Positions 52,748 through 62,885 are shown, numbered from the stretch's first letter. The stretch is 64,000 nt of DNA from Rosistilla oblonga (GCF_007751715.1 NZ_CP036292.1:2852001-2916000), one strand, 5' to 3'. Program-made: numbers and translations. Notes: generated by a model not told the origin, from the sequence alone.

Positions 52748-53072
52748 CTCGTAACCTCGTCAACTACCATCAGTCCCAAAATCAAAGTTTGACGAACCGT
52801 TAGCCTGCCAAGATCCAAGACTCATACAACGTCTCCGAAAGATCGAGCGTCGCTGGTCGAACTGCTGTTAGCGAGTAATGCGAGGCGCGAAGCGACGGCG
52901 ACGGCGACGAAGTGGTTGGTCGAGCGATTGGAACCCCGCGTGAGGCTCCCTGGTTTTCGAGTGGCATTGGAACCGGCTGAGCAATCCATTTCTCAATGGA
53001 TTTGTTTGCTCCGACACAAGCACGATGTTAACGTATTAACCGACATTGATTCTGGCAGCAACGAGGTGGACC
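52748..53072. other. Spacer behind the IS
   Basis: It holds the right target duplication and the last bases of the split repeat (to 52767), then about 300 bases without a gene. The last part (GAGGTGG, about 53063) is the ribosome-binding site of the next gene. Confidence 0.4.
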
Positions 53073-54173
53073 ATGGATATTGAACGACGGATTTCGCGAA
53101 GGACGATCATCAAAGCAACGGCTGCGGGAGGAGCGAGCGTGGCCGCCGGATCTTTGTTTTCGGCGTCTCCTTTGCAGGGGGCAGACGATGCGGCGGTAGC
53201 GGATCCCAAGGTCCGCGGGCCCTTCCCCATTTTGTCGACTCCCTTCACCGAATCGGGAGAAGTCGACTACGACGTCCTGGCTCAGCAAGCAAAGTTTGTG
53301 TCTTGGGGCGGATGCCCCGGAATGATCTGGCCGCAATCGGGCGACAGCGTCGATCTGTTGACGACGGAAGAGAAGATGAAGGGGATGGAGGTGTTGGCGA
53401 AGACCACGCGCGATCTCCCTGCATCGCTCTGCTTAGGCGTCCAGGGTAAAGACACCGCCGAGATGCTCGCCTTCGCCGAGCATGCTGAAAAGCTCGAACC
53501 CGAAGCGATCATCTCGCGGCCGCCCGACTCGGGCAAGTCCGAAGAGGATCTGCGGCAATATTGGAAAGCTCTAGCCGCCGTCGCCCGCCGGCCTGTCATC
53601 CTGCAAACAACCGGCGGCGTTGCTTATAAGGGACCACTCCCCACACCAGAATTGATGATCGATCTGGCTCGCGAATTTCCGCACTTCGGCTACATCAAAG
53701 AAGAAGCTGGCAACGTCCTTGCACGCATGAAAGTCTCGCTGGCCGCGATGCCGCCGGTGCGACGCGTGTTCAGTGCGCGAGGCGGATTTCATTGGTTGCA
53801 GGAATCGCGACTGGGCTCCGAGGGTGTGATCACCGAACGGGCTGTCTATGCCGATGTGTTGACTCGGTTTTGGGATCTACAGCAAAGCGGTGATGATCCC
53901 GCGGCGCTGCAGGACCTGTTCGATAAGTTCACGCAGATGGTGAGACTGAAGCCGGGCAGCCTGCGAGGCACCAATCTGTACATCTGGAAAAAGCGTGGCG
54001 TCTTCAAGAACCTGCTGTCTCGCAACTACGGCCCCAAAAAATCGATCCCCGCCGAGCCGAAGTTGTCGGAATTCAAAATGAGTGAAGCTCAGATTGCGGA
54101 AGCGGACGCGAAGTTTGCAGCTCTGGGGCCTTATCTGAAAACGGTCACTCCCGATCTGGACAACCCTGCGTAA
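53073..54173 (+). CDS. Tat-exported dihydrodipicolinate synthase-family (DapA-like) protein
   Basis: 366 residues; the start at 53073 was chosen for the GAGGTGG ribosome-binding site and because a twin-arginine signal follows (RRISRRTIIKATAAGGASVAAG). The DapA barrel is recognisable: FPILSTPFTESGEVDYDVL, GMIWPQSGDSVDLLTTEEK, and the Schiff-base lysine in FGYIKEEAGN (Lys209). Members cleave or form 2-keto acids (sialic acid, dipicolinate, sugar acids). Export suggests action on sugars outside the cytoplasm. Probably in operon with the following oxidoreductase (64-base gap). Confidence 0.85.
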   Translation: MDIERRISRRTIIKATAAGGASVAAGSLFSASPLQGADDAAVADPKVRGPFPILSTPFTESGEVDYDVLAQQAKFVSWGGCPGMIWPQSGDSVDLLTTEEKMKGMEVLAKTTRDLPASLCLGVQGKDTAEMLAFAEHAEKLEPEAIISRPPDSGKSEEDLRQYWKALAAVARRPVILQTTGGVAYKGPLPTPELMIDLAREFPHFGYIKEEAGNVLARMKVSLAAMPPVRRVFSARGGFHWLQESRLGSEGVITERAVYADVLTRFWDLQQSGDDPAALQDLFDKFTQMVRLKPGSLRGTNLYIWKKRGVFKNLLSRNYGPKKSIPAEPKLSEFKMSEAQIAEADAKFAALGPYLKTVTPDLDNPA

Positions 54174-54237
54174 CGGATTGGATACCCGGCAGCTCGGATT
54201 CAGACCAACGAACCCTACCTTGCAAGCGAATTGATCC

Positions 54238-55683
54238 ATGATGAGTCGACCTTCACGGCGGAGTTTTTTGAAGCGAGCGGCGGCAAGCGGATTTGCGGCT
54301 TCGGTAACGATCTCCGGAACGAAATCGTCCGGCCAGGTGATCGGAGCTAACGACCGCGTGCGGGTTGCAGTTGCCGGAATCAACGGTCGCGGGCAGATCC
54401 ACATGGGATCGTTCGCCGCGATCAAAGATGTCGCGGTCACGCATCTCGTCGATCCCGACAGTCGGTTGTTTGCATCGCGTAGCGCGAGGTTGGAGCGACA
54501 GACGGGGCAAAAGCCTAAGTGTGTGCAAGACATCCGCCGGGTGCTGGATGATCCGACAGTCGACGCCGTCTCGATCGCCACCCCAAATCATTGGCACGCG
54601 CTGATGACGGTTTGGGCGTGTCAGGCGGGGAAAGATGTCTACGTCGAAAAGCCATGCAGCCACAACATTTACGAAGGCCGACGCATGGTGCAGGCGGCGG
54701 AAAAGTATAACCGGATCGTCCAACATGGCACGCAGTGGCGTTCGGATCCAAAGTGGAGGACATATACCGCCGATATTCGGGCGGGGAAATATGGGAAGCT
54801 GAAAACCGCAAACATTCAAATCTTCCGTCCGCGGAAGAGCATTGGCATCAAGACGCCCGTGACGCCACCGCGCGAGTTGGATTACGACCTGTGGGTTGGC
54901 CCCGGCCCGATGAATCCCTTTCGCGACAACTTGGTCCATTACCGCTGGCACTGGATGTGGGAATACGGCAATGGAGAGATCGGAAACTTGGGCTCCCACG
55001 AATTCGAAATGGCTCGCTGGGCGATGCCGGAAAATGCCAGCCCGCAGTCGGTGATCAGTCTGGGAGGCCGGTACGGATACAAAGACCAAGCCGAGACACC
55101 CAATACTCAGTTAACGCTGTATGACTTTGGCGAAACCAAACTCGTCTGCCAACAGCGTGGGCTTCACTTCGACAAGCCGCTGAAAATGAGCATCGATTTC
55201 CATACGGCGGATGGAGTGATCCGAGAGGGGCACTTTTATCCCCATGGAAAGACGCAAGGGGAAGCGATCGTGGGAGCGCCGCCGAGCGGGCTGCCGGAAA
55301 ATCACGCGCGAGCGCACTTCCAAAACTTCATCGATTGCGTTCGCAGTCGAAACCAAGCGGAACTCGCTTCGGATGTTCTCGACGGGCATCGCACCGCTGT
55401 CTTGGCTCATCTCGGCAACATCTCGTACCGCCTTGGCGAGCCGACGTCGTTCAGCGGTTCGCCCGAAGGAATTGCCGCGCACAACATCGCCAGCGAATCG
55501 TTCGACGACATGAAACGTCATCTCGTCGACGCCGGGGGAGTCAATCTGTCGAAGGATTCTTATCAGCTTGGGCCGTTGCTTCGGTTCGATGCACAAGCCG
55601 AAGAGTTTGTCGCCGCAACGGAGGCGAATCAAATGGCTCGCGGCAGCTACCGTGAATCATTCCAGATGCCAGACATCGTTTAG
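54238..55683 (+). CDS. Tat-exported Gfo/Idh/MocA-family oxidoreductase
   Basis: 481 residues. Tat signal SRRSFLKRAAASGFAASV at the very start. The Rossmann NAD(P)-binding motif VAVAGINGRGQ and the family signature VEKPCSHN (Glu137-Lys-Pro) are clear, followed by NHWHALM and GNGEIGNLGSHEFEMARWAMP, typical of planctomycete members. They oxidise or epimerise sugars and inositols with a tightly bound cofactor. Together with the DapA-like protein it may process a sugar acid in the periplasm. Confidence 0.88.
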   Translation: MMSRPSRRSFLKRAAASGFAASVTISGTKSSGQVIGANDRVRVAVAGINGRGQIHMGSFAAIKDVAVTHLVDPDSRLFASRSARLERQTGQKPKCVQDIRRVLDDPTVDAVSIATPNHWHALMTVWACQAGKDVYVEKPCSHNIYEGRRMVQAAEKYNRIVQHGTQWRSDPKWRTYTADIRAGKYGKLKTANIQIFRPRKSIGIKTPVTPPRELDYDLWVGPGPMNPFRDNLVHYRWHWMWEYGNGEIGNLGSHEFEMARWAMPENASPQSVISLGGRYGYKDQAETPNTQLTLYDFGETKLVCQQRGLHFDKPLKMSIDFHTADGVIREGHFYPHGKTQGEAIVGAPPSGLPENHARAHFQNFIDCVRSRNQAELASDVLDGHRTAVLAHLGNISYRLGEPTSFSGSPEGIAAHNIASESFDDMKRHLVDAGGVNLSKDSYQLGPLLRFDAQAEEFVAATEANQMARGSYRESFQMPDIV

Positions 55684-55805
55684 CAGGAGTGTTTGGCTAT
55701 TTGGGATCCCTCAAAACGATCGTTTGCAATATTTGGCATCGAGGCGTTGGTTGCCCCGCCCCTTTTTAGTTGCCCGTTTTTGATGGGATGATAACCGCTG
55801 ATCGA

Positions 55806-57590
55806 TCAGTTGAAGTTCGCTGGTCCGCCGCCGCTGCCGCCGAGGGCTTGGTAGGCGTAGATCGTCGCCGATAACTGTTGCTGCTTGATGTCGATGATCA
55901 ACATCTTGGCTTCCATCATCTCGCGTTGAGCCAACAGGACTTCGACATATTCCGCTCGGGCGTTTTGGAACAACTTGGTGGCGCTGTCGACCGAAGCTTC
56001 CAACGACGCCAATTGCTGCTTCTTGATCTCGATACTCTTACCGTAGTTGGAGACCTTGGTCAGTTGATTGATTACCTCGGTGTAGGCGTTCAGAACGGTT
56101 TGTTGATAGTTGTAGACCGCTTGCAGTTGTTTGGCGTTCGCCGTGCGGTACGCCGCCTGGATCGCACGCTTGTTGATCAACGGCGCGACTAGATCGCCGC
56201 CGATACTGTAGATCAACGATTCGGGCGTACGGAACAGATACCCGGCAGCGAAGGCTTGGTAGCCGACGCCGGCGTTGAGATTCAGCGACGGATAGAAGCG
56301 GGCCTTGGCGACTTTGATGTCCAGTCCGGCAGCTTGCAGTTCGCGTTCCGCTGCGCGAATGTCGGGGCGATTCTGCAACAGTTGAGCCGGGACGCCGGCG
56401 CTGATCGATTGAAGCGTCAGGTCGATGTATTCGACTGACATCCGTTGAACGTGCTGCGGGTAGCGACCGACGAGGAAGTTGATGCGGTTTTCGACCTCGA
56501 CGATCTCTTGCTCGATGATCAACTTTTCGCTCTGGTTCTTTCGCACCTCGGCTTGGAACCGTTGGACCGCTAGCTCGGTCCCGCGTCCAGCTTCCTTCAT
56601 CGCATCGGCGGTCTTGAGGCTGTTCTGCTGGATCTCGATCGTCTTGTCGAGCGTCATTAAGCGGTTGTCGAGCGCCAACAGTTCGTAGTAGTTCTCGGCG
56701 ATCTCAGCGACCAAGCCGGTCACGACATAATTACGCCCCTCTTGAGTGCTCAGGTACCGCATCGCCGCGGCGCTTTGTGCGTTCCGCAGCTTCTTCCAGA
56801 TGTCCAGCTGCCAAGAGACGTTGGCACCGACCAGGAAGTCGGGCAGGGGATCGGGGAAGCCGCGGCCGGGGGCGACTTCCAGTTGATCTTCGACTGCACC
56901 GGCACGCGTGTGCTCTCCCGATTTCTCCAATCCAACTCCGGCACCGACATCGACGAACGGCCGGTACTCGCCGCTGCGGGCATAGGTCTCGTTGCAGGCG
57001 ATCTGAATCTCTTCGGCGAGGATCCGAAGTTCCTGGTTTCCGACGAGTGCTTGATCGATCAGGCCCGCCAGGAAGGGATCGTCGAAGAACTGATGCCAGT
57101 CGAATTGGCCGGAGTTTTCGCTGGTATTGGCCAGATCAAAACTGTCGACCGATGGCATCGCAGCGGGAGCGAACAGGCTGATCGGATCGTCGGCGGCTTG
57201 GGATACTACCGATTGATCTTCCGAAGGCTTTCCATGTTCGTCTTGGTTCTCGGTCTTATCTTTGTCGTCCGATTTATTTGGTTCGATTTTCGTCGCTTGG
57301 CGAAGGAATCCAGCCAGCCGAATCAAGCCGCCTTCGGAGGGCTTCGACTCTTCGGCCGCGTCGACCGTTGGGGGCTCGGTCGGGATCGCGGTTGCGACGT
57401 CCCAGTTGACACTTTCGCTGCCGGTCGAAGCGGGGCGAGTGTAGGTTTCCGGCATCGCTTGCCCCGGCTTTGCACCGCGGAGCTGAGGGATACCACAGCC
57501 CGGTTGTACCAGCACCGCACCCGTAACGATTGCAGCAAGCAGAGCACGCTGTTTGAGTTGCGATTTGGAGCGTTTATCAGATCGGTTCAT
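55806..57590 (-). CDS. Outer-membrane efflux lipoprotein (TolC/OprM-like)
   Basis: 594 residues from the ATG at 57590 (AAGGA eight bases upstream). Lipobox VQPGC with Cys32. A long low-complexity, acidic linker (residues 40-130) precedes the OEP repeats: QALVGNQELRILAEEIQIACNETYARSGEYRPFVDVGAG, SWQLDIWKKLRNAQSAA, RPDIRAAERELQAAGLDIKVAKARFYPSLNLNAGVGY. It forms the outer-membrane duct of the tripartite pump whose other parts lie directly upstream (58023-62885). Confidence 0.9.
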   Translation of the reverse strand: MNRSDKRSKSQLKQRALLAAIVTGAVLVQPGCGIPQLRGAKPGQAMPETYTRPASTGSESVNWDVATAIPTEPPTVDAAEESKPSEGGLIRLAGFLRQATKIEPNKSDDKDKTENQDEHGKPSEDQSVVSQAADDPISLFAPAAMPSVDSFDLANTSENSGQFDWHQFFDDPFLAGLIDQALVGNQELRILAEEIQIACNETYARSGEYRPFVDVGAGVGLEKSGEHTRAGAVEDQLEVAPGRGFPDPLPDFLVGANVSWQLDIWKKLRNAQSAAAMRYLSTQEGRNYVVTGLVAEIAENYYELLALDNRLMTLDKTIEIQQNSLKTADAMKEAGRGTELAVQRFQAEVRKNQSEKLIIEQEIVEVENRINFLVGRYPQHVQRMSVEYIDLTLQSISAGVPAQLLQNRPDIRAAERELQAAGLDIKVAKARFYPSLNLNAGVGYQAFAAGYLFRTPESLIYSIGGDLVAPLINKRAIQAAYRTANAKQLQAVYNYQQTVLNAYTEVINQLTKVSNYGKSIEIKKQQLASLEASVDSATKLFQNARAEYVEVLLAQREMMEAKMLIIDIKQQQLSATIYAYQALGGSGGGPANFN

Positions 57591-58022
57591 CAGTCTTATC
57601 CTTGACATCCTGATCCAGGATTTTTAGCCCCTGGTTGCTAACCACTTCCTTGTGGCTCAAACATGTAGTCGTCGCACTTCCGAACGTCAGCGATGCGGTT
57701 GCCGCGTCGGATTGTCCAATCGTCGCCGGTCGCGGCGTCTGCAAAATCATGCAGATCCGAACGACCCGCATTACTTCTATTTTCGACAGTCGTTCGGCGA
57801 CAGCTTTACCGGTTGCATGGGTAAGGCATGCGAGCCGGACAAACGGCACAAAGTACCATCGGCATGTCCTCAAGTTGTTCGATTCGTCGGCGCACCCGCC
57901 ACCGACGGCCGGGGCTCTGCGGCCCTGGCGGTGACAATTTGATACGTTTCACGCGGTGATTATTTAGTCCGCGCCGGCTTGCGTTTCCGCAGCGTCCTCG
58001 TCGGCTATCACATCACGTCGAC
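57591..58022. other. Spacer between OMF and RND genes
   Basis: About 430 bases between two genes of the same strand. No supported gene. A GC-rich imperfect stem near 57893-57930 (CCACCGACGGCCGGGG...) might attenuate transcription between pump and duct genes. Confidence 0.3.
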
Positions 58023-61000
58023 CTAGGCATTGGGCTCGGGAGGGTTCAGCGGACCGTATTCGATCCGCTCGCTAAGCGGCTGATCCGATTCATCTTTCAA
58101 CAATTTTTTGCCATCAGCCAGCTTGGCGAAGATGTAATAGAGTCCTGGTATCACCAGCACGCCGGCCAGCGTCCCCATCAGCATTCCGCCGGCAGCCGTC
58201 GTTCCGATCGTGCGGTTTCCAATCGCTCCGGCACCGCTGGCGCGGACCAACGGCACCATGCCGACGATGAATGCAAACGAGGTCATCAAGATCGGGCGGA
58301 AACGCAAGCGTCCACCCTCGATACCCGCCTCGGCAATCGAAAGTCCATCGTGGCGGCGTTGGACCGCAAACTCGATGATTAGAATCGCATTCTTTCCCAA
58401 CAGGCCGACTAACATCACCAGACCGATTTGGCAGTAGACATCGTTCGACAATCCCATCGCCTTCAGCAATGCGAAGGCGCCGAAGATGCCGACCGGCAAC
58501 GACGTAATCACGGCCAGCGGCAGGAGAAAGCTTTCGTATTGCCCGACGAGAACCATATAGACGAAGACGACGACGATCAAAAAGATATAGACCGCCGTGT
58601 TCCCCGCGTTGGCTTCGTCGTAAGCAAGCCCCTGCCAGTCGATGCCGAAGCCTTTGGGGAGCGTTTCGGCGGCAACTTCTTTGATCGCCGCGATCGCTTC
58701 ACCACTGCTGTAACCCTCCGCCGGTGCACCTTGAATCGGAGCGGTTGGATATAGGTTGTAGCGGCTGATCTCGTTCAGCCCCTGCTTCTTCTTGATCTTC
58801 ATGAACGCGGAATAGGGGACCATCTCCTCGCGATCGTTTTGCACGAACATGTTGTCGAGGTCTTCGGGATATCTGCGGAACTCCGGCGCCGCTTGCACAT
58901 AGACTTTGTAGAACTGGCCGAAGCGGACAAACCCCTGTTCCCATGTGCTGCCGACGACGATCGATAGATTGTCCATCGCATCGCGAATCGAAACACCCTT
59001 CTGCATCGCCACGTCGTTGTCGATGACGATCTCGTATTGCGGGTAATTGGAGGCGAAGAAGGTGAATAGGCCTTTGAGTTCCTTGCGTTTCCCCAACGCT
59101 TCCATGAACTTGTCCGTCTCTTCGCCAAGCGTCTGGTAATCGCCGCTGTTTGTCTTATCGAGCAGGTTTACCGAGAAACCGCCGGCGGCACCAAAACCTG
59201 GTACGGCGGGAGGCTCAAAAAACTCAAGCTTTACGTTGGCGATGTCCGCCCCTCTTTTCTCCAGTTCCTCGATCACTTGCCGGGATGTCAGTTCGCGATC
59301 GGCCCAAGGTTTTAAGTTGATAATACAGGTTCCCGCGTTGGATCCCCGCCCTTCGGTCAGCACCTCGTAACCGGCGATCGAAGAGACGGAGGTGATCTCG
59401 TCCATCTGGTTGCATATTTTCTGTAGCTCATGACATTTGGCGTTGGTGTATTCGAGCGTCGAACCGGGGGGCGTCTGCACGATGCCATAGATCATCCCCT
59501 GATCCTCCAACGGAATAAATCCAGTCGGCAGGACCTGCGTCACGGTGAGAATTCCATAGACAAATCCGCCCACGACGCCCATCGTCAAGATCCGACGCGG
59601 GATGATCCGCCGCAGGATCGCTGCATAGCCACCCGTCACATGTTCCACGCCGCGGTCGAACAGATGCAAAAAGATCCCCAATGGTCCCCGCTTCTTCTTG
59701 CTGCCATCGCTTCCCGAAAACATCGCACGGAATGAAAAAATGGATAACAAGGCGCCGCCGCCAACGAGGATCCAGGTGCGAATCGGCGTCAGTTCGATCT
59801 GCTCGGAGATCAGTTCGTGGACGAAGTGATTGTGAAGCAGCGTGTAAAGCCCCGCTCCAACGCACAGGCCAAGTAGCGTGCAGAGCAAACCGCGGATGAG
59901 AAAGGCGTAGCGCCCTGCGACTTTTGATAGGCCACGATTGATCAGTCCGATCAGCCCACGTTGTTGTTCGTGATCGGCGTGTGGTTTCAGGATCATCGCG
60001 CACAGCACGGGGGTGAGCGTCAGCGCGACGACACCGGAGATCACGATCGACATCGCCATCGTCAATGCGAACTGGCGATAGAAGACGCCGACCGGTCCGG
60101 TCATGAAAGTCACCGGGATGAAGACCGCGGTCATCACCAACGTGATCGCGATGATCGCTCCGCTGATCTCATGCATCACCTCCTGCGTCGCTTGATAGGG
60201 GCCGAGGTGTTTGGTGTGCATCTTTTCGTGCACCGCTTCGACGACCACGATCGCATCGTCGACCACGACGCCGATCGCAAGGACCAACGCAAAAAGCGTG
60301 ATCAGGTTGATCGACATGCCAAACATCAGCATGAAGAAGAACGTACCGATCAACGATACCGGAACGGCCAGCGTGGGAATCAACGTGCTGCGGACGTCGC
60401 CGAGGAACAGGAAGACGACAAGCGAAACGAGGATGAACGCTTCGAACAACGTGTGCAGCACCTTTTCGATCGATGCGTCGAGAAAGTTGGAGACGTCGTA
60501 AGTGACGGCATAGTCCATCCCCGGCGGGAACGATTCCTGTTTGATCTGTTCCACCTTCTCCTTCACCTTCTCGATCACCTCCGCCGCGTTGGAGCCCGGA
60601 GTTTGTTTGAGTACGATCGCAGCGGATGGCAAGCCGTCGATGTCGGAATAGAGGTCGTAGAAGGATGATCCGAGCGAGACTTTTGCCACATCCTTGATCC
60701 GCAGGATCTCTCCTTCGGAATTGGCTTTGAGAATAATGTCCCCGTACTGTTCCGGTGTGTCGTAACGCCCGATCCAGGTCAGCACATACTCCAGCGTTTG
60801 TGAAGTTTGCCCTGTCGCTTGTCCCAGCCGCCCCGGCGATCCGATCAAGCTCTGATCGGCGAGCGCCTCCATGACGTCTTCCGCGTCGACCTTATAAGCA
60901 CGCATCCGGTCGAGGTCCAATTCGACCCGCATGGCGTAGGCGCGGTTGCCAAGAATCGTCGCGCTGCCGATGCCGGGAATCCGTTTGATCTCGTTGAGAA

Positions 61001-61484
61001 CGTTGACGGTGGCGTAGTTGTAGAGAAAGTTTTGGTCGACGTTTGGATCTTTGCTGAAGACATTCACATACATCAACATGCTGGTCATGTTCTGCATCAC
61101 GATGATCCCTTCCCGCTCCACGATCGGGGGCAGGTTGTTCTTGACCATCTGGACCCGATTGTTGACGTTCATCACCGCCACATTCGGATCGGTCCCGGGT
61201 TCAAAGATGACTTGGATCGTTCCCTCGCCGGCACTCGTCGCATCTCCCAGCATGTATCGCATGTTGGGAACACCGTTGATCGCCTGTTCGAGAATCACCA
61301 TCGTCGAATCGATCAGGATCTTGGCGCTCGCACCAGGATAGGAGACCGAAACGCGGACGCTCGGCGGCGCGACCGACGGGAATTGTGAGATCGGCAACGT
61401 GACGATCGCCAGTCCGCCCATCAGTAAGATCAGCAGCGAGACGACGATGGCCAAGGCTGGCCGATGCAAAATTTTCGCGAACAT
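58023..61484 (-). CDS. RND multidrug efflux pump, inner-membrane subunit (AcrB/HAE1-like)
   Basis: 1153 residues from the ATG at 61484, where the protein opens MFAKILHRPALAIVVSLLIL like AcrB. HAE1 signatures: PISQFPSVAPPSVRVSVSYPGA, and transmembrane helix 4 with LALVLAIGVVVDDAIVVVEAVHEKM carrying the proton-relay aspartates. Two-fold internal repeat is complete. About 100 residues more than usual, mainly an insert around 560-660 with an extra hydrophobic segment and a lysine-rich loop (GSDGSKKKRGPLG). Exports drugs or detergents using proton flux. Confidence 0.93.
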   Translation of the reverse strand: MFAKILHRPALAIVVSLLILLMGGLAIVTLPISQFPSVAPPSVRVSVSYPGASAKILIDSTMVILEQAINGVPNMRYMLGDATSAGEGTIQVIFEPGTDPNVAVMNVNNRVQMVKNNLPPIVEREGIIVMQNMTSMLMYVNVFSKDPNVDQNFLYNYATVNVLNEIKRIPGIGSATILGNRAYAMRVELDLDRMRAYKVDAEDVMEALADQSLIGSPGRLGQATGQTSQTLEYVLTWIGRYDTPEQYGDIILKANSEGEILRIKDVAKVSLGSSFYDLYSDIDGLPSAAIVLKQTPGSNAAEVIEKVKEKVEQIKQESFPPGMDYAVTYDVSNFLDASIEKVLHTLFEAFILVSLVVFLFLGDVRSTLIPTLAVPVSLIGTFFFMLMFGMSINLITLFALVLAIGVVVDDAIVVVEAVHEKMHTKHLGPYQATQEVMHEISGAIIAITLVMTAVFIPVTFMTGPVGVFYRQFALTMAMSIVISGVVALTLTPVLCAMILKPHADHEQQRGLIGLINRGLSKVAGRYAFLIRGLLCTLLGLCVGAGLYTLLHNHFVHELISEQIELTPIRTWILVGGGALLSIFSFRAMFSGSDGSKKKRGPLGIFLHLFDRGVEHVTGGYAAILRRIIPRRILTMGVVGGFVYGILTVTQVLPTGFIPLEDQGMIYGIVQTPPGSTLEYTNAKCHELQKICNQMDEITSVSSIAGYEVLTEGRGSNAGTCIINLKPWADRELTSRQVIEELEKRGADIANVKLEFFEPPAVPGFGAAGGFSVNLLDKTNSGDYQTLGEETDKFMEALGKRKELKGLFTFFASNYPQYEIVIDNDVAMQKGVSIRDAMDNLSIVVGSTWEQGFVRFGQFYKVYVQAAPEFRRYPEDLDNMFVQNDREEMVPYSAFMKIKKKQGLNEISRYNLYPTAPIQGAPAEGYSSGEAIAAIKEVAAETLPKGFGIDWQGLAYDEANAGNTAVYIFLIVVVFVYMVLVGQYESFLLPLAVITSLPVGIFGAFALLKAMGLSNDVYCQIGLVMLVGLLGKNAILIIEFAVQRRHDGLSIAEAGIEGGRLRFRPILMTSFAFIVGMVPLVRASGAGAIGNRTIGTTAAGGMLMGTLAGVLVIPGLYYIFAKLADGKKLLKDESDQPLSERIEYGPLNPPEPNA

Positions 61485-61622
61485 AATTGGAGGTTTTCTT
61501 TTCCGGCGATCCAGCGAAGCCGATCGCGAGGGGCCTGGGGTCGGCACAACGCGATGCTGTTGCGTTGGCGAACCGCGTTGGATGTTTATTAAATGGGGAT
61601 GAGCGGCGCGAGGTGGCGGCCG

Positions 61623-62885
61623 TTATTCGGCGTGGTGTTTCAGATTCCGAAGGACATCTTCGGGGTCTTGGAATTCGTATTCCACGCGATCGCCGTCGCG
61701 GACTTGGCGGATCCCTTCGAGCACGATCTTGTCGGTCGCCGAAAGCCCCTCTTTGATCAAGAAGATGTCGTCTTGTTCGCTCTGGATCGTGATCTCGCGT
61801 TGGTGAACCACGTTGTCGTCATCCACAACAAACGCATATTTCTTGGCGAGGATTTCGTAGGTCGCACGCTGAGGAATCACGACAGCTCCGTTGAGCACGC
61901 GGCTCAGCAGTACCGTGCCGGTCTGACCGTGCCGCAACAGATGGCTGGGGTTGGGGAAGTCGCCGCGGAAGGCGATGTTGCCGGTTTCGTTGTTGAAGTC
62001 GGCTTCGATCGCTCCGATGCGGCCGACCTGCGAAAACTTGTTGCCGTCGGCGAGAAGCAGTTCGACTTTGACATCGTCTTTGTTCGGATCGGCTTGGTAG
62101 GCGAGGTACCTCGCTTCGGGGACGTTGAAGTAGGCCCACATCACGCTGTTATCCGACAACGTCGTCAGCATCGCCCCCTCCTCGATCAGACTGCCCAGTT
62201 GTTCGTATTGTTTGTCGACGATGCCGTCGAACGGGGCTTTGACGTTTGCAAAGTCCAGCTCCGCCAACGCGAGATTGACTTTCGCTTGCGCCTTCGCCAA
62301 CTTGGCTCGAGCCAACGCAACCTCCGGCATCGCGACGATGTTCTGGTGATACAGCCGTTCGGTGTTTTGTAACTCGATCTGAGCCAGTTGAGCCTCGGCC
62401 TGATCCGATTCCAATCTCGCTTGGTAGAGCGTGGGCAGGATCTTGAACAACAGATCCCCCTGCTTCACGGCTTGCCCTTCGTTGACGGCGATCCGCTCCA
62501 GATATCCCCCTTCGAGCGCCTTGACCTCGATGTGCCGCCAGGAGTGGATCTGGCAGACGTATTGTTGGGTGCTGACGACATCCTTGGCGACCGGGCTGGT
62601 TACGATGATCTTGTGCACCACGTGATGCCCGCCTTCGGCATGCGCTTCGGAATCGTGTTCCGACGCATGGTGCGAATCTTCAGCATGTCCGGCGTCGGCG
62701 TGAGCTGCGGCATGTGTGGTTGGATGACTCGCCGCACCGTGGGGATGCGTGGAGGAGGGGAGCTCGGCCAGCTGAGTTCCGCTGTGCAGCACCGTATCTC
62801 GCAGCGCCACGACGTCGTCGCATGCGGGGACGCAAAGGATCAGCGGTAGCATCAAAGTGATGGCGGGAAGAGTAGGCGTTTGCAT
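61623..62885 (-). CDS. RND efflux membrane-fusion protein with His-rich linker
   Basis: 420 residues. Lipoprotein signal with VPAC (Cys22). Residues 46-90 are exceptionally His/Ala/Glu-rich (HPHGAASHPTTHAAAHADAG and HAEDSHHASEHDSEAHAEGG), a likely metal-binding or flexible spacer. Then the HlyD/AcrA core: lipoyl half VKALEGGYLERIAVNEGQAVKQGDLLF, helical hairpin, and LDFANVKAPFDGIVDKQYEQLGSLI. It bridges the pump and duct. First gene of the efflux operon. Confidence 0.9.
   Translation of the reverse strand: MQTPTLPAITLMLPLILCVPACDDVVALRDTVLHSGTQLAELPSSTHPHGAASHPTTHAAAHADAGHAEDSHHASEHDSEAHAEGGHHVVHKIIVTSPVAKDVVSTQQYVCQIHSWRHIEVKALEGGYLERIAVNEGQAVKQGDLLFKILPTLYQARLESDQAEAQLAQIELQNTERLYHQNIVAMPEVALARAKLAKAQAKVNLALAELDFANVKAPFDGIVDKQYEQLGSLIEEGAMLTTLSDNSVMWAYFNVPEARYLAYQADPNKDDVKVELLLADGNKFSQVGRIGAIEADFNNETGNIAFRGDFPNPSHLLRHGQTGTVLLSRVLNGAVVIPQRATYEILAKKYAFVVDDDNVVHQREITIQSEQDDIFLIKEGLSATDKIVLEGIRQVRDGDRVEYEFQDPEDVLRNLKHHAE

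Noticed and set aside
60807-61388. Long plus-strand frames opposite the RND gene
   Set aside because: Antisense to a well-conserved pump gene; the products are His/Asp/Arg-rich, as expected for antisense reading of GC-rich codons.
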